DNA from: an uncultured Sulfitobacter sp.
Lineage (GTDB): Bacteria; Pseudomonadota; Alphaproteobacteria; Rhodobacterales; Rhodobacteraceae
DNA length: 64,000 bases
Reading direction: 5' to 3'
Assembly (NCBI GenBank): GCA_947501805.1
Contig: CANMXJ010000011.1
Location: 92,869-156,868 of the forward strand
The translations under genes and the position numbers were made by a program. Under the pieces are notes generated by a model. It had not been told where the DNA came from. It did not search any database and saw only the letters and a program-made list of their open reading frames with translations. Shown here piece after piece: positions 17,733-25,609 of this stretch (positions are counted from its first letter, which is position 1; every line of letters starts with the position of its first letter).

Positions 17733-19141
17733 CCGGAAAACTTCTCGACCAGGCGTAATTCCGCGATGCGCTCAACTTGTTTGCAGGCCTCGGCAAACTC
17801 GGTGTCGCGGTCATTGTCGATCCGGCGTTTGAAGGCGTCTATGATCGACGCTTTGGTGTTGTCGCGCACGGCAATGATGAATGGGAAGCCGAACTTGGCT
17901 GTGTAGGCGTCGTTCAGATCGGTCAGCGTCTTGCGTTCTGCATCTGTCAGCGCATCCAACCCGACCGAAGCCTGCTCGGCGGTGGATTCCGCCGTCAACT
18001 GCTTGGCTGCCGCCAGCTTGCCCGCCAGATCAGGGTGCGCATTCAACACGCCCAGACGTTTCGCGTTATCCGCGCTGCGGAACACCCTTGCCAATGCGCT
18101 GTGCACGCCGATGGCCGTATCATGGGTGTGACCCAACTCTAGCGCATGTGCGCCCTCGGCAATCCACGGGGAATGTTCAAAGATGCCGCCGAAATCGGCC
18201 ACAAAGCTGTCGCGGTCCATCTCGGAGGGGCGCGTTTGCGCCTTGAACGGATGTTCCTTTGCCCAATGCTGCGCAATCTCAAGTCGGGTGGCGAACCAGA
18301 CACCCTCGTGGGATTTGAAATACTCGATGGCACGGCGGAACGCGGCCGCACGGCCGGGGCGGCCAATCAGGCGGCAATGCAGACCAATCGACAGCATCTT
18401 GGGCGCACCCGCCTCGCCTTCTTCATAAAGGTAGTCAAAGCTGTCCTTGAGATAGCTCTCGAACTGCTCCCCGTTGGTATACCCCGCCTGAATGCCGAAC
18501 CGCATGTCGTTGCAATCCATGGTGTAAGGCGTGATCAACTGGCCCTTGCCGTCAAAATCCACCCAATAGGGCAGATCGTCGGCGTAGCTGTCCGCGATAT
18601 AATCGAATTGGCCCGTTTCGGCGACCAGTTTGACAGTGCTGTTGGAACAACGCCCCGTGTACCAGCCGCGCGGCGGGGTGCCGGTGACTTCGGTATGCAA
18701 GCGAATGGCCTCGGCAATCTGTTCGCGTTCCTCGTCTTCGGGCATGTCCTTGTGTTCGACCCATTTCAGCCCGTGACTGGCAATTTCCCAGTTCGAAGCA
18801 ATCATGGCGGCCACCTGTTCAGGGGCGCGGGCCAAGGCGGTTGCAACACCGTAGACCGTCAACGGCAGGTCGCCGAGCATGCGGTGAACGCGCCAGAAAC
18901 CCGCCCGCGAGCCATATTCGTAAATCGATTCCATGTTCCAGTGACGCTGTCCCGGCCATGGGGCGGCACCGGTGATTTCGGATAGAAACGCCTCGGAAGC
19001 CGCATCCCCGTGCAGGATGTTGTTCTCGCCACCTTCCTCATAATTAAGAACAATCTGAACTGCGATCTTGGCACCATTTGGCCAGTTTGCCGCTGGCGGG
19101 GTGGCCCCATAACCAGTCATGTCACGTGGGTATCTGTTCAT
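17729..19141 (-). CDS. puuE-uraD: Fused allantoinase (PuuE) / OHCU decarboxylase (UraD)
   Basis: Bifunctional 470-residue protein. Residues 1 to about 300 are a polysaccharide-deacetylase-like PuuE allantoinase (NYEEGGEN near 33-40, SHGLKWVEH, GLHCRLIGRPGRAAA near 253-267). Residues about 305-470 are 2-oxo-4-hydroxy-4-carboxy-5-ureidoimidazoline decarboxylase, with the catalytic-type FEHSPWIAE (His323) and NAHPDLAGKLA motifs. The fusion combines the stereospecific production of (S)-allantoin and its hydrolysis to allantoate in one chain. GGAGG precedes the ATG. It is divergent from uraH across 147 bases that hold a palindrome and direct repeats. Confidence 0.93.
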   Translation of the reverse strand: MNRYPRDMTGYGATPPAANWPNGAKIAVQIVLNYEEGGENNILHGDAASEAFLSEITGAAPWPGQRHWNMESIYEYGSRAGFWRVHRMLGDLPLTVYGVATALARAPEQVAAMIASNWEIASHGLKWVEHKDMPEDEEREQIAEAIRLHTEVTGTPPRGWYTGRCSNSTVKLVAETGQFDYIADSYADDLPYWVDFDGKGQLITPYTMDCNDMRFGIQAGYTNGEQFESYLKDSFDYLYEEGEAGAPKMLSIGLHCRLIGRPGRAAAFRRAIEYFKSHEGVWFATRLEIAQHWAKEHPFKAQTRPSEMDRDSFVADFGGIFEHSPWIAEGAHALELGHTHDTAIGVHSALARVFRSADNAKRLGVLNAHPDLAGKLAAAKQLTAESTAEQASVGLDALTDAERKTLTDLNDAYTAKFGFPFIIAVRDNTKASIIDAFKRRIDNDRDTEFAEACKQVERIAELRLVEKFSG

Positions 19142-19165
19142 TTGCGGTCCTCCATGGTCGGATAC

Positions 19166-19199
19166 TTGTATTTCAAAACAATGCGCTTGTTTTTCAAAT
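19166..19199. promoter_or_regulatory. Palindrome within direct repeats, candidate operator for the urate genes
   Basis: Between the divergent puuE-uraD and uraH starts, AAAACAA (19175-19181) and TTGTTTT (19187-19193) flank TGCGC as a perfect 19-base palindrome. It lies within two near-identical repeats, TTGTATTTCAAA (19166) and TTGTTTTTCAAA (19187), spaced 21 bases or about two helical turns. A regulator such as the LysR protein at 19.6-20.6 kb could bind here; the role is inferred. Confidence 0.45.
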
Positions 19200-19288
19200 A
19201 AATCACGAAAGAGCTTTGCCCCAGCAACACTTTGCTGATCTGATCATGATGCGTCTATACAAATATCAACACCACAGGAGAGCGACCG

Positions 19289-19642
19289 ATGACCGGATAT
19301 CTGACAACACATGTACTCGACACGGCCCGCGGCTGTCCTGCTGAAGGTCTCAAGATCGAATTGTTCAAGATCGACGGTGAGACGCGCACCCTGCTCAAGA
19401 CCCTAAGTACCAACAATGACGGGCGCACGGACGAACAGATTTTGCCCGCGCAGGCCTTTGAAACAGGTATTTATGAACTGGTCTTTCACGCAGGTGCCTA
19501 TCTGGATGCCATTGGCACACCGCCCGAAAGCCCCCGTTTTCTGGACGTGATCCCGCTGCGTTTCGGCATGTCGGAAGCATCGCATTACCATGTACCGTTA
19601 CTCCTCTCGCCGTTTGGCTATTCCACCTATCGCGGCAGTTGA
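19289..19642 (+). CDS. uraH: 5-hydroxyisourate hydrolase
   Basis: Transthyretin-related hydrolase of 117 residues that opens 5-hydroxyisourate to OHCU, between PuuD and UraD. Diagnostic features are the N-terminal [14 protein letters not shown] with catalytic-type His8, the [16 protein letters not shown] segment and the C-terminal YRGS signature that separates HIU hydrolases from transthyretin. AGGAG precedes the ATG. There is no signal peptide, so it is cytoplasmic. Its 3' end overlaps the convergent LysR gene by 16 bases. Confidence 0.95.
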   Translation: MTGYLTTHVLDTARGCPAEGLKIELFKIDGETRTLLKTLSTNNDGRTDEQILPAQAFETGIYELVFHAGAYLDAIGTPPESPRFLDVIPLRFGMSEASHYHVPLLLSPFGYSTYRGS

Positions 19643-20559
19643 CCCTGTACTGAACTGTCGCGCACCGCTTCGGTAATGCGTGCAATCACATATTCCATAA
19701 ACAGGCGTGTCTTGGGATCTTGCCGACGCCGATGCGTGAACAGGCAGGCCATTTGCACCGGAGCGGGTGGCGTTTCGGTGGCAACAGGCACCAATCGCCC
19801 CGCCTTTATATGATCAGCCACCTCAAAAATCGGTTTCATCGCGATGCCGTTGCCGGCCAAGGCCCAATCGGTCAGCACATCTCCATCATCCGACTCGTAG
19901 CGCCCCCCGACACTGAATTTCTTGGGACCGTCTGACGTTACCAGTCGCCACTGGAATTCTGTCGCACCGGGAAACCGCAGGTTCAGACATTCGTGCCTGT
20001 CCGTCAGCAGCGCATCCCCGGACGCGGGGTTGCCGTGCTTTTCGATGTAAGAAGGACTCGCACACAGGACACGCTCTACATCAGCGATTTTGCGGATACG
20101 CAGATTGCTGTCCTCGGGTTGACCCAGAAAAAACGCCAGATCAAGACCTTCGGTGGTCAGATCGACCTTGCGATCCGTCAAACGCAACCGGATGCGCACC
20201 TCTGGATACTCGGCCAGAAACCCGGACACCAACGGCGCAATCAGCCTGCGCCCCACTCCGAAGGGCGCGGACACATACAGTGATCCCTTGGGATTGTCGG
20301 TGATGTTAACCACCTGTGCCTCGGCGTTTTCAACCGCTTCCAGAATCTCGCTTGCCCCGCCATAGAAGGCCTTGCCCTGCTCCGTTGGCGTCAGGCTGCG
20401 TGTGGTGCGCTGGAACAGACGCACGCTAAGGTGTTCCTCAAGCTGGGAAATCCGCGAGGACGTGACCGCAGGCGAAATACGCAGATCGCGCCCGGCAGCG
20501 GACATGCTGCCCAACTCATAGACGCGGACAAAGGTGCGGATATTATCGAGATATGACAT
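19627..20559 (-). CDS. LysR family transcriptional regulator (urate cluster)
   Basis: LysR-type regulator of 310 residues: N-terminal HTH ([20 protein letters not shown] through RISQLEEHL, about 1-60) and C-terminal effector domain in the CrgA/DmlR-like style ([23 protein letters not shown]). A longer frame extends to 20610, but its extra 17 residues do not look like the family and the conserved domain starts at the ATG at 20559; no strong ribosome binding site is seen. It is divergent from puuD and convergent with uraH, so it probably controls urate oxidation genes; the inducer is unknown. Confidence 0.85.
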   Translation of the reverse strand: MSYLDNIRTFVRVYELGSMSAAGRDLRISPAVTSSRISQLEEHLSVRLFQRTTRSLTPTEQGKAFYGGASEILEAVENAEAQVVNITDNPKGSLYVSAPFGVGRRLIAPLVSGFLAEYPEVRIRLRLTDRKVDLTTEGLDLAFFLGQPEDSNLRIRKIADVERVLCASPSYIEKHGNPASGDALLTDRHECLNLRFPGATEFQWRLVTSDGPKKFSVGGRYESDDGDVLTDWALAGNGIAMKPIFEVADHIKAGRLVPVATETPPAPVQMACLFTHRRRQDPKTRLFMEYVIARITEAVRDSSVQGQLPR

Positions 20560-20658
20560 TGTTTTGTTTTTTTTGATGCTGCTTGGTACTTTGTAGCAAT
20601 ACCTGAACAATGGGCTGTCGCCTAGAGTGCAGTTGATTTCGCACCGTGGGAGAATTCT

Positions 20659-21891
20659 ATGTACGACTTGGCAATCATTTGGGACTGGATCGCATTTGCT
20701 GTGCGCTGGTTACATGTCGTCACTGCAATGGCGTGGATTGGCGCGTCGTTCTTTTTCATCGCGCTGGATTTGGGGCTGAAGAAAGCGCCCAACATGCCCG
20801 CAGGTGTGAACGGTGAGGAATGGCAGGTGCATGGCGGTGGATTTTACCACATCCAGAAATATCTGGTTGCGCCCGAAAACATGCCAGAGCATCTGATTTG
20901 GCACAAATGGCAAAGCTATATCACCTGGGTTTCCGGTGCCGCATTGCTGATGATTGTCTATTGGGTGGGGGGCGAGTTGTTCCTGCTGGACCCGACCAAG
21001 GCGGATTTGTCGCTGTGGCAAGGCATTCTGATTTCTGGCGGTTCCCTGACGATCGGTTGGCTTGCCTATGATTTCATGTGCAAATCCAAGCTGGGCGAAC
21101 ATTCGACCCTGCTGATGTTACTGTTGTTTGTGATCCTTGTGATCATGTCGTGGGGCTACAACCAGATATTCACCGGACGCGCCGCCTTGCTGCATCTCGG
21201 CGCTTTCACCGCCAGCATTATGACCGGCAATGTATTCTTCCAGATTATGCCGAACCAGCGCATTGTCGTCGCGGACCTCAAGGCAGGGCGCAAACCGGAT
21301 GCGAAGTACGGCAAGATCGCCAAGCTGCGTTCAACCCACAATAACTATCTGACGCTGCCCGTGATTTTCCTGATGTTGGCCAACCACTATCCGCTGGCCT
21401 TTGGCACGCAGTATGCATGGATCATCGCCAGCCTGATTTTCCTCACAGGCGTTACCATCCGCCATTACTTCAACACGATGCACGCCACGGGCAAAGGGCC
21501 GGACTGGACATGGGCCGTGACCGTATTGCTGTTCATCTTCATCGCGTGGTTGTCCACCTTTTCTGGCATCGAAACCTATGAGGAAGCAGAGGCACGCGAG
21601 TTGACAGCGCATGAAGTGCAATATGCCTCCGCAGAAGGTTTCGACGATGCCTACGATGCGGTGATCGGCAATTGTTCTATGTGCCACGCCCGCGAACCTG
21701 TCTGGGAAGGGCTGCTCTGGGCACCCAAAGGCGTGGTACTGGAGACACAAAGCGATGTGGCGCGTTACGCCGAACAGATATTCCTGCACGCAGGGGTGAG
21801 CCGCGCCATGCCCCCCCCAAATGCAGTTCAGATGGACGACGAAGCACGCGCCGTGATCATCGCTTGGGTCAAAGCGGCACGCGATAACTAG
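20659..21891 (+). CDS. puuD: Membrane urate hydroxylase with C-terminal cytochrome c domain
   Basis: PuuD oxidises urate to 5-hydroxyisourate in the membrane and passes electrons to the respiratory chain through its own cytochrome c domain, in contrast to soluble cofactor-free uricases. The 410-residue protein has about eight transmembrane segments (residues about 10-315) with conserved histidines (WLHV, IWHKW), then a c-type haem site CSMCH (339-343) and a probable axial Met in SRAMPPP (about 384). GGGAG precedes the ATG. It stands alone on the plus strand, divergent from the LysR gene. Confidence 0.95.
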   Translation: MYDLAIIWDWIAFAVRWLHVVTAMAWIGASFFFIALDLGLKKAPNMPAGVNGEEWQVHGGGFYHIQKYLVAPENMPEHLIWHKWQSYITWVSGAALLMIVYWVGGELFLLDPTKADLSLWQGILISGGSLTIGWLAYDFMCKSKLGEHSTLLMLLLFVILVIMSWGYNQIFTGRAALLHLGAFTASIMTGNVFFQIMPNQRIVVADLKAGRKPDAKYGKIAKLRSTHNNYLTLPVIFLMLANHYPLAFGTQYAWIIASLIFLTGVTIRHYFNTMHATGKGPDWTWAVTVLLFIFIAWLSTFSGIETYEEAEARELTAHEVQYASAEGFDDAYDAVIGNCSMCHAREPVWEGLLWAPKGVVLETQSDVARYAEQIFLHAGVSRAMPPPNAVQMDDEARAVIIAWVKAARDN

Positions 21892-21974
21892 ATCCATCCG
21901 TTGATTGAGCCGTTTCCGTTGCAGATGGCACCCAAGAACTTCCAACCACGAGCGCATGGCTTCAAAATTTGAGC

Positions 21975-22682
21975 CTAGACTGAGCGGGTGATCCCGCCAT
22001 CCACACGAATATTCTGGCCCGTGATATACGCCCCTCCCTCAGATGCGAGGAAAGCAACAACCGAGGCTATTTCGTTTAAGGAATTGCCGTAACGCCCCAT
22101 GGGGATCATCGAGCGGAATTCTTCTTTCTCCGGCAAGCTGTCGATGAAACCGGGCAGGACATTGTTCATGCGGATGTTCTCGGCGGCGTATTTGTCTGCA
22201 AACAGTTTGCTAAACGCGGCAAGGCCCGCGCGCATAACGCCAGATGTCGGAAACACCGGATTGGGTTCAAACGCTGCAAACGTCGAGATGTTAATGATCG
22301 CACCGCCGCCTTGCTTTTGCATGATGGGCGTGACCAAACGGGCGGCCCGCACGGCATTCAAGAAATAGACCTCCATGCCTTCATGCCAATCCTCATCCGT
22401 CAATTCTAGCACAGGCGCGCGCGGCCCGTGCCCTGCGGAGTTCACCAAAGCATCGACGCGGCCCCAATAGGACATCGCGGTATCCACCAGTTTTTGAATA
22501 TCGTCGGATGATTTGTTGGTGCCAGTGACACCAACGCCACCCAATTCCTTGGCCAATGCCTCTCCCTTGCCAGAGGACGACAGAATGCCAACTTTGAACC
22601 CGTCAGCGGCCAAGGCGCGTGCACTGTCTGCGCCCATGCCGCTGCCGCCTGCCGTGATCAGTGCTACTTTAACGTCTGACAT
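21975..22682 (-). CDS. SDR family protein lacking the usual Tyr-Lys pair
   Basis: Short-chain dehydrogenase fold, 235 residues, last gene of the hyu operon. The nucleotide motif AGGSGMG (11-17), NSAG (81-84) and Ser133 are present, as is the C-terminal VDGG. Aligning on Ser133, the catalytic Tyr position is Thr146 and the Lys position is Met150 (segment FPTSGVMRAG), so normal proton-relay chemistry is unlikely. The start is the ATG at 22682 with GGAGAA eight bases upstream; a longer frame to 22718 overlaps the preceding gene. It may use other residues, or act as a binding or isomerase-type SDR. Confidence 0.8.
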   Translation of the reverse strand: MSDVKVALITAGGSGMGADSARALAADGFKVGILSSSGKGEALAKELGGVGVTGTNKSSDDIQKLVDTAMSYWGRVDALVNSAGHGPRAPVLELTDEDWHEGMEVYFLNAVRAARLVTPIMQKQGGGAIINISTFAAFEPNPVFPTSGVMRAGLAAFSKLFADKYAAENIRMNNVLPGFIDSLPEKEEFRSMIPMGRYGNSLNEIASVVAFLASEGGAYITGQNIRVDGGITRSV

Positions 22683-22695
22683 TGTTTTTCTCCGG

Positions 22696-23532
22696 TTAGG
22701 TTTTCTTGGTGTCATCAACGATGTTCATCGTCGCCACACCGCTGTTGCCCAGTTCGACGGACGCAAAAGGACCGCCGTGGCACATGTTGCCAGGGTCTTG
22801 GTTGTCCATTGGTCCGGTCTCGGCCAGAATCGTTTCGGCAAACTGCTCAGCGTTGTCGGTCGGACGGTAGCCAAGGAAGCTGGCCTTGCTGTTATCCACG
22901 GGCGCACGATCATTGTTTGACACCCCATAGACGATGGAGAACCCGGTCACGGGAGTTTCAATGCTGCGCTGTACCAGCTGGATCAGATCATCATAGGACA
23001 ACCACGACCCCAAAGCGCGGGCATTGGTGACCTGGGCGCAGGACAGGATGCGCATGTGCACACTTTCGAGGCCGCGTTTGTCCCAGTACATTGAACCGAG
23101 GTCTTCTGCGAAACACTTGGCCAGACCATAAAACGTATCAGGGCGGTGGCGGACTTCGGTGTCGATAAATTCGTTCTTTGGATGCATGCCGACGGCATGG
23201 ATCGAACTGGCATAGACAACCCGTTTCAACCCGTGCTGATAAGCGGCTTCCCAGATGTTATAGGCACCGACAAAGTTCGGCCCCAGCAGTTTGTCAAACG
23301 GGCCTTCGTCTGCATATGCGCCCATATGAACCACCATATCCGCGCCTTCGAGAACGCGCATCATGTCATCAAGGCTTGCCAGATCACCCTTTGCATAAGT
23401 TTCCCCATCATAAAGAGTGCCGATATCGTCAACCATGTCCGTCGATACCAACGTGTCACACATCTTGGACAGTGGTTCGCGCAGATACGACCCAAGGCGG
23501 CCAGCGGCCCCTGTAAGAACAAGTTTTTTCAT
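22696..23532 (-). CDS. NAD-dependent epimerase/dehydratase family protein, uronate dehydrogenase-like
   Basis: Extended/atypical SDR of 278 residues with GAAGRLG (8-14), Ser109/110 and YGLAK (Tyr135/Lys139). The segments FYGLAKCFAEDLG and FLGYRPTDNAEQFAE closely resemble uronate dehydrogenases (compare YGVSKCFGENLA and FLGWKPKDNAEAF of the Agrobacterium enzyme, recalled from memory), which oxidise hexuronates to aldarolactones. Whether the substrate is a uronate here is doubtful, as no aldarate genes are near. It follows the aldolase gene after 89 bases and precedes the atypical SDR by 13. Confidence 0.7.
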   Translation of the reverse strand: MKKLVLTGAAGRLGSYLREPLSKMCDTLVSTDMVDDIGTLYDGETYAKGDLASLDDMMRVLEGADMVVHMGAYADEGPFDKLLGPNFVGAYNIWEAAYQHGLKRVVYASSIHAVGMHPKNEFIDTEVRHRPDTFYGLAKCFAEDLGSMYWDKRGLESVHMRILSCAQVTNARALGSWLSYDDLIQLVQRSIETPVTGFSIVYGVSNNDRAPVDNSKASFLGYRPTDNAEQFAETILAETGPMDNQDPGNMCHGGPFASVELGNSGVATMNIVDDTKKT

Positions 23533-23621
23533 ATTAATGAGCCTTTATGTTAGGATTTCTATGCAGCTTTTGGCGTTCGTTGTCAGCCGGATCGGGGCAA
23601 GCATAACCGCTGTCGCTACGG

Positions 23622-24395
23622 TCATGCCAGTTTCTGTTTCACCGCAGCAAGTGCGGCATCGGACGCCTTGGCCAGCAAGCCGCTATCTGATGCGCAGGCA
23701 ACAAAGGTGAACCCTTCGTTCAACAATTCGGCGGCAAATTCGGGGTTCATTACAAGAGTGCCCACGGGAACACCCTTGGCGATCAACGCCTGTGCTGCAG
23801 GTCTGATCAACGCCCAGACGTCCGGATGCATGGGCTGGCCCAGATGACCAATGTCCGCCGCAATATCCGCAGGTCCAAAGAAAATACCGGACACACCATC
23901 AAGCGTTCCGATTTCAACAGCACGCCCAACAGCCGCCGCCGTTTCGAGTTGCAAAAGAACCGTAGTTTCCGCCTCGACCCGCGCGAGATAATCCGTCACC
24001 CGACCAAATTTATTGGCACGGGTGGAGCCTGAAACACCCCGCATGCCATTTGGCGGATAGCGTGTTGCGGCGATGGCCTTTTGCGCCTCTTCAACCGTCT
24101 GGATCATCGGGAACAACAGGCCCGGCACGCCCAGATCAAGCAGACGTTTGACGATCACCGGATCATTCCATTCCGGACGCACAATCGCAGTGGTCGTTGA
24201 TGCCGCAAAGGCCTGTAGCTGGCCCAGAACACTCATGTAATCGTTGGGTGAATGCTCCATATCAATAAGCGCCCAGTCATAACCCGCAGGGGCGGTGATC
24301 TCGGCCACAAATGCACTGGAAAGCGTCACCCAAAGTCCGACCTGCTTGTCCCCCGTCGCCAAAGCGTGGGTAAATGGATTCTTTGCCATGTCCAT
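23622..24395 (-). CDS. HpcH/HpaI family class II aldolase
   Basis: Metal-dependent pyruvate aldolase family protein of 257 residues, a TIM barrel related to HpaI and 2-keto-3-deoxy-L-rhamnonate aldolase. Motifs are DMEHSPND (46-53), FPMIQTVEEA, RYPPNGMRGVSGSTRANKFG and the metal-binding LQLETAAAV plus GPADIAADIG. These enzymes cleave or form 2-keto-3-deoxy acids from pyruvate and an aldehyde. The ATG shares a base with the FAD oxidoreductase stop (TGATG), so the two are coupled. Substrate not inferable. Confidence 0.85.
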   Translation of the reverse strand: MDMAKNPFTHALATGDKQVGLWVTLSSAFVAEITAPAGYDWALIDMEHSPNDYMSVLGQLQAFAASTTTAIVRPEWNDPVIVKRLLDLGVPGLLFPMIQTVEEAQKAIAATRYPPNGMRGVSGSTRANKFGRVTDYLARVEAETTVLLQLETAAAVGRAVEIGTLDGVSGIFFGPADIAADIGHLGQPMHPDVWALIRPAAQALIAKGVPVGTLVMNPEFAAELLNEGFTFVACASDSGLLAKASDAALAAVKQKLA

Positions 24396-25609
24396 CAGAT
24401 GATCGCCTTTTCAATAATCGGCCGGTTCGCCGCGATACGCTCGAAGTTGAAAGGCGACAGGTCAAGCGCCTTGTATGCGCCGTGAACCATGATCTCTGCC
24501 GTTGCGCGCCCCATGGCGGGGGATTGTTGTAACCCGTGACCGGAGAACCCGTTGAGGAAAAAGAAGTTTTCGACTTCGGTATGTGGCCCCATGATCGCGT
24601 TGTGATCAAAAGTGTTGTAGGCATAATGCCCGGCCCATTCCGATTGCACCTTGATTGCCTCAAACTGCGGGATGCGGGTGGCCAGTATGGGCCAGACGTG
24701 GTTTTCCCAAATATTGTGGTCCATCTGGAAATCATCGTAGTCGACAGAGGGATCAATCTCGGAATGGCCCCCGCATTGGTACGTTCCCCCGCCATTTTCG
24801 CGCACATGCACGCCGGATGGATCAATTGTCAGCGGCAGGTCTCGATCCAGCGGTTGTTCGGCCGAGAATATCCACGAATACCGCTTGCGCGGCTCAACAG
24901 GCACTGTGACCCCGGCCATTTTTGCCGTTTCGATCGCACGTGGACCGGAGGCATTGAGCACCTGAGCGCAGGCGATTACCTCGCCCGACTTGAGCGTCAC
25001 GCTTTCAACCCGTGTGCCGGCCGTATTCTTTGTCATTGCGACAACTTCGTTCTGAACATATTCGACACCACGTTCGCGCGCCGACTTGCGCCACCAATCG
25101 AACACGGCCGTTGCATCCCAAAAGCCCTCGTCAACAAGGTTGATCGACCCCAGCACGATGTCGTCCACATTATAAAACGGATAGGCTGCCTTGATCTGCT
25201 CTGGCGTCATCAATTGCGTTGCGGCACCAGCTGCGATTTGTGTGGCATGGCTTTCACGCAGAACATCAGCAAAGACGTTGTTATCCGCCAGATACATGTA
25301 GCCAAAATTCTGGATGCTCAGTTCCGGCACGCGGTCGTCATTTCCCATGTAGCGCGGCAGGTTTTTTACGAAATCCGCAGCAAACTGCGAAATCCGCACG
25401 TTCAGCGCGCTTGAAAACTGCTGCCGCATGCAGGAATTGGTATGCATGGTAGAGGAAAACTCATAACTTTTGTCTTTCTCCACCACCAGCACAGTGCCGT
25501 CAAAATCCTTGTCATCCGACAAGAACCACGCAGCCGAAGCGCCCATGATCGCGCCGCCCACAATTACGATGTCATAGCTTGTGTTTTTCGGTGTTTGCGT
25601 TTGGCTCAC
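24395..25609 (-). CDS. FAD-dependent oxidoreductase (DAO family)
   Basis: Amino-acid/sarcosine-oxidase-like flavoprotein of 404 residues. The N-terminal dinucleotide motif VGGAIMGASAAWFL (about 17-30) with a following acidic strand end (VVEKDK) binds FAD; the C-terminal FFFLNGFSGHGLQQSPAMGR is the second FAD motif of the DAO fold. It probably oxidises a C-N bond of an amino acid or N-substituted glycine. The start is a GTG overlapping the hyuB stop (GTGA) with GGGGA upstream, and its stop overlaps the aldolase start. It is therefore tightly coupled to hyuB and would act on the product of the hydantoinase-like enzyme. Confidence 0.88.
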   Translation of the reverse strand: MSQTQTPKNTSYDIVIVGGAIMGASAAWFLSDDKDFDGTVLVVEKDKSYEFSSTMHTNSCMRQQFSSALNVRISQFAADFVKNLPRYMGNDDRVPELSIQNFGYMYLADNNVFADVLRESHATQIAAGAATQLMTPEQIKAAYPFYNVDDIVLGSINLVDEGFWDATAVFDWWRKSARERGVEYVQNEVVAMTKNTAGTRVESVTLKSGEVIACAQVLNASGPRAIETAKMAGVTVPVEPRKRYSWIFSAEQPLDRDLPLTIDPSGVHVRENGGGTYQCGGHSEIDPSVDYDDFQMDHNIWENHVWPILATRIPQFEAIKVQSEWAGHYAYNTFDHNAIMGPHTEVENFFFLNGFSGHGLQQSPAMGRATAEIMVHGAYKALDLSPFNFERIAANRPIIEKAII

